A stretch of 23,761 nucleotides of DNA from JANRKT01 sp033763355 (GTDB taxonomy: Bacteria; Bacteroidota; Bacteroidia; Chitinophagales; Chitinophagaceae): contig JANRKT010000249.1 of the NCBI GenBank assembly GCA_033763355.1, forward strand, positions 1 to 23,761. The letters run 5' to 3'. Position numbers and translations under genes: made by a program. The notes beneath the pieces are model-generated. The model was not told where the DNA came from. It did not search any database and saw only the letters and a program-made list of their open reading frames with translations. Shown here piece by piece: positions 17,303-23,761 of this stretch; position 1 is the stretch's first letter, and the number at the start of each line of letters is the position of its first letter.

Positions 17303-17413
17303 ATCCTGCCATTATCAGCTTTTGAACAGCGCAATTATGATATTGGCCTTGAAGCTTACGGTGTCCTTTTTAAGGTTATGAAAAAAGAAATTGCTGGCAT
17401 AGAAAAAATGTGA
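17303..17413 (+). pseudogene. Possible C-terminal remnant of a lost gene
   Basis: After an in-frame TAA at 17300-17302 the frame stays open for 36 codons to TGA at 17411-17413. The peptide (LSAFEQRNYDIGLEAYGVLF, then KVMKKEIAGIEKM) looks like real amphipathic helical protein, not random translation, yet it has no upstream start codon. I do not recognise the family. It could be chance. Confidence 0.25.
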
Positions 17414-17483
17414 TCCCCTTTTATTTTGTGAAATGTAAGCCAGCCGGAGCTGAGCAATATAAAACACCATAAACGAAGAAAGC

Positions 17484-17519
17484 CATAAACAACAAAGCCC
17501 TGAATTTCTTCAGAGCTTC
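17484..17519 (-). terminator. tRNA-type terminator hairpin on the minus strand
   Basis: Read on the minus strand, GAAGCTCTGAA (17519-17509) pairs over 11 positions, two of them G-U, with TTCAGGGCTTT (17504-17494) across a 4-nt loop; GTTGTTTATG follows. It lies 3 nt past the tRNA-like 3' end at 17523-17537 and in the right orientation to end that tRNA transcript, so it is probably the original terminator of the tRNA gene before island insertion. Confidence 0.6.
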
Positions 17520-17522
17520 TTA

Positions 17523-17537
17523 GCGGACCGGACGGGA
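17523..17537 (-). other. tRNA 3'-end fragment, probable attachment-site remnant
   Basis: On the minus strand 17536-17524 reads CCCGTCCGGTCCG. This fits the T-stem 3' strand (CCCGT), acceptor 3' strand (CCGGTCC) and discriminator G of a tRNA; from memory it matches bacteroidetal tRNA-Asp. Upstream of it on the minus strand (17538 onward) the sequence no longer forms a T-loop or any tRNA body, so the gene is truncated. Integrases that use tRNA 3' ends leave exactly such a fragment at the far end of the insertion, while the intact tRNA lies at the other end. Orientation places the island to the right. Confidence 0.6.
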
Positions 17538-17729
17538 ACCTGAACGATTCTATAAATCCTTGTCCATTAATATCTTTTCAAAAGCGAAAATGTAGAATGT
17601 CCGAATGAATATCTTTATCCTAAAGAGCAATTCAATTTTCAAATCTGTCCAAAATTACAAAAACAAGCCCGGATAATTTTATCTTTCCACCAGGTTACTT
17701 GCGTTAAGCTATTGCATATAGTCCGATGA

Positions 17730-18779
17730 TCAACCAAGCGAATACCAGGTCCCTTTTCCAACACCATGCTTCTGCAAATGTTTGTCACCGACCAGTGCTT
17801 CAAGGTGTTTCTTGATAGTATTTCGGTTAGCCTCTGTCAGCACCACTATATCACCGATTGTTATACGTCCCCTTGACTTTACCAACTCCAAAATTTTCAG
17901 GGATAGTTCCGGAAGCTGACCCAATAACAATTTTTCCCTTTCCAATTTTACTTCCAATCGCTGCTTTTGTTGTTTCAGTGCCTTTAGGAAAAATAATATC
18001 CAGGGTTGCCAGTTGGGGTCATCCGAACGCAGCGTTCCCTGTGTTTGTCGTAGTCCAAGATAATATCCTTCTTTGCTATTCTCAATGACGGCTTCCAAAG
18101 AACTATATGGGACATAGGCGTACCCTGACGAAAGCAAAAGCCATGTAGTTAGAATTCTTGATAGCCTTCCGTTACCATCCTGGAACGGATGAATGGCTAG
18201 GAATTCAACAATAAAAACGGAGATGATAAGTAATGGGTGCAAACTTTTTTTCTCCATCGCTCCCCTTGTCCATTCCACCAATTCTGCCATTCGAAATGGC
18301 GTATCAAACGGGCTTGCTGTTTCAAAAACAATTCCCAGGCTTTTTCCATCACCGTCAAAGGCCTCTACATAATTATTGTTCTTTTTATATTCTCCCCGAT
18401 GCCAACTATCTTTTTCGCTATACTGAAGCAGATCCCTGTGAAATTGTTTGATATAATTTTCTGTAAGCGATATCTCCGTGTAGTGCTGAAAGATAGTATT
18501 CATTACTTCAGCATAACCCGCTACTTCCTGCTCATCTCTTGTATCGAATTTTTTTATTTGAAGATTGCTGAGCAATGCTTCTACCTGCTGGTCGCTCAAT
18601 TTGCTTCCCTCAATCCTCGTAGAGGAACCGATACTTTCTATGGTAGCTACCCGCTTTAACGATTGCAATTGTTCAGGAGCCAATTGGCCCAATGCCCTCC
18701 AGGCTCCCTTAAATTCATCTATTTCGGCAATCAGTGAAAGGAATTCCGGAGTAATCTGAATATTTTGAACATTAATCAT
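17730..18779 (-). CDS. Class II Fic-domain protein with C-terminal winged helix
   Basis: A 349-residue Fic protein; the family typically transfers AMP from ATP to Ser, Thr or Tyr of target proteins. The active loop HPFQDGNGRLSR (197-208) matches HPFxxGNGRxxR with the catalytic His197 and the metal-binding Asp201 kept. The auto-inhibitory helix motif (S/T)xxxE(G/N) is present upstream as STRIEG (53-58), with Glu57 expected to block ATP gamma-phosphate, which makes it class II. Residues about 293-347 form a winged helix (LELVKSRGRITIGDIVVLTEANRNTIKKHLEALV, then GVGKGTWYSL) likely to bind DNA. It is transcribed away from the condensin-like operon across a 155-nt region filled with TACCC repeats. 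It may be a toxin-like or regulatory enzyme; the target is unknown. Confidence 0.9.
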   Translation of the reverse strand: MINVQNIQITPEFLSLIAEIDEFKGAWRALGQLAPEQLQSLKRVATIESIGSSTRIEGSKLSDQQVEALLSNLQIKKFDTRDEQEVAGYAEVMNTIFQHYTEISLTENYIKQFHRDLLQYSEKDSWHRGEYKKNNNYVEAFDGDGKSLGIVFETASPFDTPFRMAELVEWTRGAMEKKSLHPLLIISVFIVEFLAIHPFQDGNGRLSRILTTWLLLSSGYAYVPYSSLEAVIENSKEGYYLGLRQTQGTLRSDDPNWQPWILFFLKALKQQKQRLEVKLEREKLLLGQLPELSLKILELVKSRGRITIGDIVVLTEANRNTIKKHLEALVGDKHLQKHGVGKGTWYSLG

Positions 18780-18846
18780 TACCCGTATTATTACCCAAAA
18801 ATACCCAAAAATGAGAAATTACCCAAATATTTACCCGGAAATACCC
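18780..18846. promoter_or_regulatory. TACCC direct-repeat array, probable operator between fic and the condensin-like operon
   Basis: Six TACCC units begin at 18780, 18792, 18802, 18820, 18832 and 18842. Spacing is 12 and 10, then 18, then 12 and 10, so the array is two copies of a three-unit block offset by 40 bases. Flanks are A-rich, and the third and sixth units share the same AAATACCCAAAAAT context. Spacing near one DNA turn fits cooperative protein binding. The winged helix of the Fic protein is a natural candidate binder, which would make fic self-regulated (inference). Confidence 0.6.
18796..18827 (-). promoter_or_regulatory. Promoter of fic
   Basis: On the minus strand TTTG (18827-18824) and TATTTTTG (18803-18796) match the Bacteroidota -33 TTTG and -7 TAnnTTTG elements with 20 nt between them. 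The start site would fall near 18790, leaving about an 11-nt leader before the ATG at 18779. The elements overlap the TACCC units, so a bound regulator would block this promoter. Confidence 0.55.
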
Positions 18847-18866
18847 AAAAATTACGCCATTTTGGA

Positions 18867-18874
18867 TAAGTTTG
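18867..18874 (+). promoter_or_regulatory. -7 promoter element of the condensin-like operon
   Basis: TAAGTTTG matches TAnnTTTG exactly. It lies just after the TACCC array and would start transcription near 18881. A -33 TTTG at the right distance is absent. If real, it rules out the TTG codon at 18872 as the first codon of the operon and favours GTG at 18935. Confidence 0.4.
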
Positions 18875-18934
18875 AGTAACTACTGTCGGGGTTTTCAGAG
18901 TAATACCGGGCGGCTTTCAATCGAACAAGACAAA

Positions 18935-20131
18935 GTGAATCATTTTAGTTCTATACGAGAATTACTTAATACACTCAGCAGGGGTCATAAGCTCCTGGCC
19001 GAAATGTTTGAAAAGCGAAAATCGTTGTCATATAAATATGAGTATGCACTGGAAGTTATGGAAGGAAATGAGGATGTGATTAATCTCCTGATAAACAAGA
19101 ATATTATCAGGCAAAGCGGAAATCTTCTTGAACTTGATGATCAGTTTCTGAAATTTTTTGAAGACATCCTAGAAGTAAATGAAGAAATAAATTCCTCCTA
19201 TATCAATGAAAACATCCGGCAGGTAAAGGATGAATACATGCTTTATTACTTACAGGCAACGGCAGACAGCGAAAGATATAAATACTTAAAAGCGGTTAAA
19301 TCTGCCCTACGGAAAATTGGAAGGATCACGATGAGAAATATTGTTGATCTGAACCGCAATATTGAAAATGCTTTCAAAACAGAAGTCAATTATAAAATCA
19401 AGCTTTTAAAACTTGAAAATTATAAATTGAAACTGGAAGCCATTCAACAAATGGTTATACAAACAGAAAAGTTACTAAATGAGGATGAACTTACATTCTT
19501 TAAAACCGCAACCGACGAGGAACTCAAATATATCAAGACAGAATTGATTTTGAACCTGACAGAATCAAGGCAGAATCTGATTGAAACCAGAAAACAGATC
19601 ATAGAATATATCAACCAGGTAAAATATCAAAGTAAGTTCATTGAGAAATTGAGACAGTTGAAGTATTTAAGAGATCAGTTCGAAATAAAGCATAAGTCGA
19701 ACATTATAGAAGTCTTGAGCCATACACATATACTTGCTTTTGAATCCAAACCATTTTATTCTCTGAAACTTTCTCTGGAGGGTTTACAACAGGATTATGT
19801 TTACCAGTTAATCAAAAATGTCAGCAAAGCTTACAAGTCGGGAATCAATCCCCAAAAACGGCTAGCAGAGGATCTTTCAGCTGGGGAATTGACAGCAGAC
19901 ACAGAAAAAGAAATTCATATCAACTTGCATGAAGTGAAAAAGAATTTCTCGACATCCGGTAAACACTTATTTGCCTTTATTTCAGACTACCAATTCTCAA
20001 GAGAAGTTCCATTTTCTGAAAGAGTAACAATTTATTGCCAGCTAATCGCAATATTTGAGGATGAGTTTGAAGTGTCAGAAGATTTTGAAAGAAGCGACAC
20101 ACTTGAATATGCCTTAGTTTACCCCAAATAA
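18935..20131 (+). CDS. Kleisin-like subunit of a Wadjet/MksBEF-type condensin complex (JetA/MksF-like)
   Basis: A mostly helical protein, 398 residues from GTG 18935. The frame opens with TTG at 18872 (419 residues), but a -7 promoter motif covers that codon, and MNHFSSIRELLNTLSRGHKLLAEMFEKR makes a more natural start. Residues 1-75 resemble a winged helix (NLLINKNIIRQSGNLLELDDQFLKFFEDIL). Residues about 85-270 are long alternating helices with no catalytic motif, and the end is acidic. No enzyme signature is present. It lies 6 nt before a MukE-like gene and then a giant SMC-like ATPase; this order, with matching sizes, is that of JetA-JetB-JetC and MksF-MksE-MksB. The kleisin role (bridging the ATPase heads) comes from that context and fold pattern, not from a recognised domain signature. 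Confidence 0.65.
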   Translation: MNHFSSIRELLNTLSRGHKLLAEMFEKRKSLSYKYEYALEVMEGNEDVINLLINKNIIRQSGNLLELDDQFLKFFEDILEVNEEINSSYINENIRQVKDEYMLYYLQATADSERYKYLKAVKSALRKIGRITMRNIVDLNRNIENAFKTEVNYKIKLLKLENYKLKLEAIQQMVIQTEKLLNEDELTFFKTATDEELKYIKTELILNLTESRQNLIETRKQIIEYINQVKYQSKFIEKLRQLKYLRDQFEIKHKSNIIEVLSHTHILAFESKPFYSLKLSLEGLQQDYVYQLIKNVSKAYKSGINPQKRLAEDLSAGELTADTEKEIHINLHEVKKNFSTSGKHLFAFISDYQFSREVPFSERVTIYCQLIAIFEDEFEVSEDFERSDTLEYALVYPK

Positions 20132-20137
20132 AATCAA

Positions 20138-20722
20138 ATGAATATTCCAAAGCAAACAGGTGAAATATTTGAACTACTAAGCAAAGGACAATTCATTTGC
20201 TCAAACAGTTCCGACTCAAGAATTTCAAAGCTATATGAAATTCTTGATGACCAGGAAAACTTTGACCTCCTTCATGATTACTTTAATTCAATCAATTTTG
20301 TTCTTGAAAAGGGCGATGAATACTATTACTTTTCGCGAAAAGATGAATCAAAGGCCGACCTGGAAAGAAAATTGGAAGCCGCCTGTAAGTGGATTGACAT
20401 AGTTGACTTCTTTAAGACATTTGATAACGCTTTCGGCTCAGGGTATTCCTTTTCACCTGCAAGGATTGCTGTTGAAATCAGTGTGCAGGCAGTTTTGAAA
20501 AACAAAGCAGATGGCTTAAAAAGAACTCTCAAAATAGATGAGAAAATCTCCTACCCCGAGGTGGTGAACAAAATAGTCAAAACACTTTGTGATGACAATT
20601 TTGCAGAAATGGAAAACGAATTTCTAAAATCCTATAAGGTTCTTTCGTCTTTCAAATATCTTGAAGAACTCATAAACAATATCAATATTCCAGAAGACAT
20701 CCAGAATGAGATACCTGAATAA
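20138..20722 (+). CDS. MukE/MksE/JetB-like winged-helix subunit
   Basis: A 194-residue protein with the size and layout of MksE/JetB (DUF4194-like) subunits, which bind the kleisin and DNA in condensin-like complexes. The first part, GEIFELLSKGQFICSN, then SRISKLYEILDDQENFDLLHDYFNSINFVLEKGDEYYYFSRK (about residues 8-67), has the pattern of the first winged helix ending in the typical YYYFSR strand. Residues about 70-150 carry further helices (KLEAACKWIDIVDFFKTF) and a second wing-like region (KIDEKISYPEVVNKIVKTLCDDNF). No enzyme motif is present. It follows the kleisin-like gene by 6 nt and overlaps the ATPase gene by 17 nt, so three proteins are made from one message in matched amounts (inference). 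Confidence 0.68.
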   Translation: MNIPKQTGEIFELLSKGQFICSNSSDSRISKLYEILDDQENFDLLHDYFNSINFVLEKGDEYYYFSRKDESKADLERKLEAACKWIDIVDFFKTFDNAFGSGYSFSPARIAVEISVQAVLKNKADGLKRTLKIDEKISYPEVVNKIVKTLCDDNFAEMENEFLKSYKVLSSFKYLEELINNINIPEDIQNEIPE

Positions 20723-23700
20723 AGTCATATTCATCAACAGTGCAAGAATACGCTACGCCGAAATAAATCTTAACGGTAATGTACATTTTATAGGTACCCA
20801 GGGCGTGGGCAAAAGCACCTTATTGAGGGCCATTCTGTTTTTTTACAATGCTGATACATTTGGCTTAGGCATTCCCAGGCAGAAATCAACATATACTGAC
20901 TACTACTTCAGAGATTCAAACGCTTACATTATATATGAAGTTGTTCGTGATGATGGTAAGTTCTGTGTAGTATCCTACAAGTCACAACATAAAGTTTGTT
21001 TCAGGATTTTTGACGGTGAATACAATAGAGATTATTTCGTAAGTGAAAGCGGCAAAGTTCCTGAAAATTGGGAGGGCATTGCAGAGCGACTTGACAGAAA
21101 TAAGATTTATTATACCAAAAGAAAGATTGATGAACATAAAGAATACAGGGACATACTTTATGGCAACCATGACGGCAAAAAGAATGAACTAAAACGCTAT
21201 TCTATACTTGAAAGCAAGGAATATCAATACATTCCTAAAACGATTCAGAATGTATTTCTCAACTCCAAAATGGATGCAGAGTTTATCAAACAGACCATTA
21301 TAATGTCCCTGGAAAATGATGTTCAGATTGATTTGAACCAATATGCCCATCACCTGAATGATTTTGAAACACAACTTGCAGACATCAGAAAATTCAAAAC
21401 TCCGAGTGCCACTGCACAGGCAGAATCCATTTCAAAGCTTCATGTTGCAATCAAGAACCTGGAAAAAGAGAAAATTCGAGCTTTAAAAGAACTTGCCTGG
21501 GCAGTAAACAGGAATGAACAGGAAGAGCCTAAACTCATCAATCGATTCGAAAAGCAGAAAGATCACGAAGGCGTTCTGGTAGGAAAGTTGAAGAAACTAT
21601 CTGATGCATTTAAACTTAAAGAAGACAAAATCAAGGGTGATATCAGAGTTCAGGAGGAACATTTAAAAAAGGTAAAACAATTAACCGAAGAATACCAACA
21701 AAAGAATATTCATCAAATTATTGTTCGGATTGAGAAAAAAGACTCTTGGGAAAAGGAGCAAAAAAGCCTGATTGATGAAAAGGAATTGCTAACAACTCAG
21801 TTCAAAGAGTTGTCTCTAAAATATCAGGTATTACTTGAAAAACTAGAGAATAACCTATACGAGATCCTGAACAGTAAGAATGCAGAAAAGAATAAACTCA
21901 ATGCGGAATTTCTTCATTTTCAAAATCAAACTACAAAAGACTTTGGCAAACAGATAGCCGATTTTCGAATAGAACACAAAAAGGAAATTGACTATGCAAG
22001 GGATGACTGGGAACACAAAAAGGAGGCAACTAATAATCTAAAAATTGCCAGAGAAGGAATAAAGCACAGAAGGTATTTTGAAGACGAAATCAAGAAACTT
22101 GATTCAGAAATACAATCGTTTGGTGACGAAATTCAAAGGACAATTTCTGAAAATGAAAGTTCGACAAAACAAATCGAACTTTTTCTGAAACATTGGGAGC
22201 TTGAAGAAAAGGAGTTGCAGAAAACATTTGAGAGAGAAGCAGAAAAATTGGATAATCAAAGCACCGAAGCTGGCAATAAGATTTCTGAGATTGAGAACTA
22301 TATTGAAAACAGCAAAAGTTCGCTCTATGGTTGGCTGAATGATCATTACCCCGATTGGGAAAAGACAATCGGAAAGGTGATTGATGAAAAAACAGTTCTA
22401 TTTAACTCTGCCCTTTCTCCCAAACTGATTGGAAAGATAACCGGTTTTTATGGAGTTGAAATTGACCTTAATGAAATAGACAAGACTGTCAAGACTGTTG
22501 CCGACTACGAGATTGAAAAGGAAGAGCTACAGAAAAGAATCGCCGAATTAAGAAAGAGTCATTTGGAGGCATCCGAAAAATTAGAGAAGGATAAGGAAAA
22601 TCTTAAAAGAAAGTATCAGCCAAAAATCCGGGAGAAAAAGGAATCAATCAAAGAGAATGAATACTCTCAGGGGCTAAATCAAAATAGAAAGTCAGAAGCA
22701 CTTATTAAACGTAATGAACTTGCTCTGAAAGCAGAATCAGAAAAGAAGCTCCAATTAGAAGAATCAGAATCAGCCATAGGTAATGCCACAGCAGCAGATC
22801 TAAAAGCACGGGATGAGGTTATGAGAGTTGAAGGCGAACTAGCTAAATGGGTTAAGAATAAAGAAGGTGAACGTGACAAGAAAATTAAATCTGAAAATGA
22901 AAGGATTGGTAGACTTTTGGTTATTGTTGAGGCAGAAATTAAAATTCAAAAAGACGCTACAAATAAAAGAAAAGATGAAATAAATGCAGAAAAGGAAAAT
23001 GAGCTTTCAAAGAAAGGCGCTGACACAAATCGTCTAAATAAAATCGAAGTGCGCTTAGACGAACTGAAAGCTGAACTTGAATTTATTGAGGTCAATCGCG
23101 GATTAGTGGAGCGATACTACTATGACAAGGAACAATATTTAGATCAAACCGACAAGTTCAAAAGTGAAAAGCAAAAGCATGAGAAGCAATTAGAACAGGA
23201 GCAAAAAAAACACAATCAGCAACGGGAAAGCATTACGAAGGATTTGGAAACGGTTAAGGATGTCATTAATGCTTTGGAAAAAGAATTGGCTGCAATTGAG
23301 GAAGACAACGAGGCATTCAGCAATTTTCAGGAATTGGAGCTATTTAAGACAGTCCAGGAATATTTCGATGATACCATCGATGAATACGAAACTGACAAGC
23401 GGGTGAAGAATCTGGTAGATGAAGTCAAGGAAGTACACTATGAAAAACTTCATGGAAGAATTGATGAATTGCGAAAAACGACAACCGACTTCGTCGGAAA
23501 ATTCAGCGATAACAACATTTTTAAGTTCAAGAAGCAATTAACAGATAATAAATCATTTATTGATTTTGCCTATATGCTATCTGACTTTATTGAAGAAAAC
23601 AAAATTGAGAGAATAGAGAAAGAAGTTAATGAAAGATTTGCGCTAATAATTTCAACTATTGCAATTCAAACAAACAATTTGGTATCCAATTCAGGCCAGA

Positions 23701-23761
23701 TTCAAAAAGTTATCGGGAAAATAAATGATGATTTCGAGAAAAAGAATTTTTCAGGTGTAAT
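20706..23761 (+). CDS. SMC-like coiled-coil ATPase (JetC/MksB-like), 3' end outside window
   Basis: An unbroken frame from ATG 20706 runs to the window end: 1018 codons, no stop. The N-terminal ATPase head has Walker A GTQGVGKS (residues 30-37) followed by LLRAILFFYNADTFG and TYTDYYFRDSNAYIIYEV, a layout shared by MukB, MksB and JetC. A long charged coiled coil runs from about 235 to 530. A compact break at about 540-600 (WLNDHYPDWEKTIGKV, SALSPKLIGKITGFYGVEIDLNEI) would be the hinge-like region; a return coil runs to about 870, then a helical neck. The signature motif and Walker B must lie beyond the edge. The start overlaps the MksE-like gene by 17 nt. SbcC or Rad50 is less likely, given the two small partners upstream. 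Ring-shaped, loop-extruding DNA motor by family; anti-plasmid action is not proven here. Confidence 0.82.
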   Translation, partial: MRYLNKVIFINSARIRYAEINLNGNVHFIGTQGVGKSTLLRAILFFYNADTFGLGIPRQKSTYTDYYFRDSNAYIIYEVVRDDGKFCVVSYKSQHKVCFRIFDGEYNRDYFVSESGKVPENWEGIAERLDRNKIYYTKRKIDEHKEYRDILYGNHDGKKNELKRYSILESKEYQYIPKTIQNVFLNSKMDAEFIKQTIIMSLENDVQIDLNQYAHHLNDFETQLADIRKFKTPSATAQAESISKLHVAIKNLEKEKIRALKELAWAVNRNEQEEPKLINRFEKQKDHEGVLVGKLKKLSDAFKLKEDKIKGDIRVQEEHLKKVKQLTEEYQQKNIHQIIVRIEKKDSWEKEQKSLIDEKELLTTQFKELSLKYQVLLEKLENNLYEILNSKNAEKNKLNAEFLHFQNQTTKDFGKQIADFRIEHKKEIDYARDDWEHKKEATNNLKIAREGIKHRRYFEDEIKKLDSEIQSFGDEIQRTISENESSTKQIELFLKHWELEEKELQKTFEREAEKLDNQSTEAGNKISEIENYIENSKSSLYGWLNDHYPDWEKTIGKVIDEKTVLFNSALSPKLIGKITGFYGVEIDLNEIDKTVKTVADYEIEKEELQKRIAELRKSHLEASEKLEKDKENLKRKYQPKIREKKESIKENEYSQGLNQNRKSEALIKRNELALKAESEKKLQLEESESAIGNATAADLKARDEVMRVEGELAKWVKNKEGERDKKIKSENERIGRLLVIVEAEIKIQKDATNKRKDEINAEKENELSKKGADTNRLNKIEVRLDELKAELEFIEVNRGLVERYYYDKEQYLDQTDKFKSEKQKHEKQLEQEQKKHNQQRESITKDLETVKDVINALEKELAAIEEDNEAFSNFQELELFKTVQEYFDDTIDEYETDKRVKNLVDEVKEVHYEKLHGRIDELRKTTTDFVGKFSDNNIFKFKKQLTDNKSFIDFAYMLSDFIEENKIERIEKEVNERFALIISTIAIQTNNLVSNSGQIQKVIGKINDDFEKKNFSGV

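Larger units (their letters stand above)
17127..17729. other. 603-nt junction region between chromosome and island
   Basis: No intact gene is visible. From left to right it holds unassigned AT-rich sequence, a short ORF remnant (17303-17413), a minus-strand hairpin terminator (17484-17519), a tRNA 3'-end fragment (17523-17537), then about 190 nt of plain sequence downstream of fic. I found no integrase or transposase fragment and no terminal inverted repeat in it. Confidence 0.6.

Noticed and set aside
17523..17600. Intact tRNA gene
   Set aside because: Only the T-stem 3' strand, acceptor 3' strand and discriminator are present; no anticodon or D arm can be formed upstream on the minus strand.
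18780..18850. CRISPR array or origin iterons as an explanation of the TACCC repeats
   Set aside because: Units are only 5 bases with 5-13-base gaps, far too short for CRISPR; no replication initiator gene nearby, so operator function is simpler.
22090..22368. Antisense ORFs within the coiled-coil part of the ATPase
   Set aside because: Arise from the Lys/Glu-rich codon composition of the plus-strand gene; low-complexity Phe/Leu-rich peptides.
20706..23761. SbcC/Rad50 nuclease ATPase
   Set aside because: No partner Mre11/SbcD gene is visible and no CxxC zinc hook was seen at the mid-coil break; the two small upstream genes fit a condensin complex better.

Overview
The window looks like part of a Bacteroidota chromosome, most likely from a Chitinophagaceae-type relative. 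The RpoC sequence, the OmpH, DUF4230 and DUF6498 families, the lack of obvious Shine-Dalgarno sites, and promoter motifs of the Bacteroidota TTTG / TAnnTTTG type all point that way. This placement is inference; no rRNA gene is present.

Positions 1 to about 16.3 kb are compact, ordinary chromosome. In order they hold: the C-terminal half of rpoC with its terminator; an OmpH/Skp-like protein; an APC amino-acid permease followed closely by an RfaE1-type heptose-phosphate kinase; a DUF6498 membrane protein; an isoaspartyl peptidase/asparaginase; two adjacent DUF4230 proteins; ispD coupled to a methyltransferase with a four-Cys N-terminal segment; and a leftward cluster (Gfo/Idh/MocA oxidoreductase, polyprenyl-phosphate sugar transferase, M1 metallopeptidase, FemAB/GNAT-like protein) that suggests cell-surface glycan and envelope work. 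Convergent neighbours overlap or nearly touch.

From about 16.3 to 17.7 kb the gene density falls. This stretch has one small VOC-fold gene, a decayed ORF fragment, structured intergenic DNA, and a short stretch identical in pattern to the 3' end of a tRNA (best match by memory: tRNA-Asp), followed on the minus strand by a tRNA-style terminator. I read this as the outer attachment-site remnant of an island that extends rightward.

From 17.7 kb to the window end is accessory DNA, visibly more A-rich. A class II Fic protein with a C-terminal winged helix (minus strand) faces a plus-strand operon of three genes that looks like an SMC-type (condensin-like) complex of the Wadjet/MksBEF class. The three genes encode a kleisin-like JetA/MksF protein, a small MukE/MksE/JetB-like winged-helix protein, and a very large Walker-A, coiled-coil ATPase (JetC/MksB-like). 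The ATPase starts at 20706 and runs off the right edge after 1018 codons. Between fic and the operon lies a regulatory-looking array of six TACCC units arranged as two sets with the same internal spacing, overlapping the inferred fic promoter. The fourth Wadjet gene (JetD nuclease/topoisomerase-like), the ATPase signature and Walker B, and any integrase would lie beyond the window. The anti-plasmid role is therefore an inference from layout and family resemblance.
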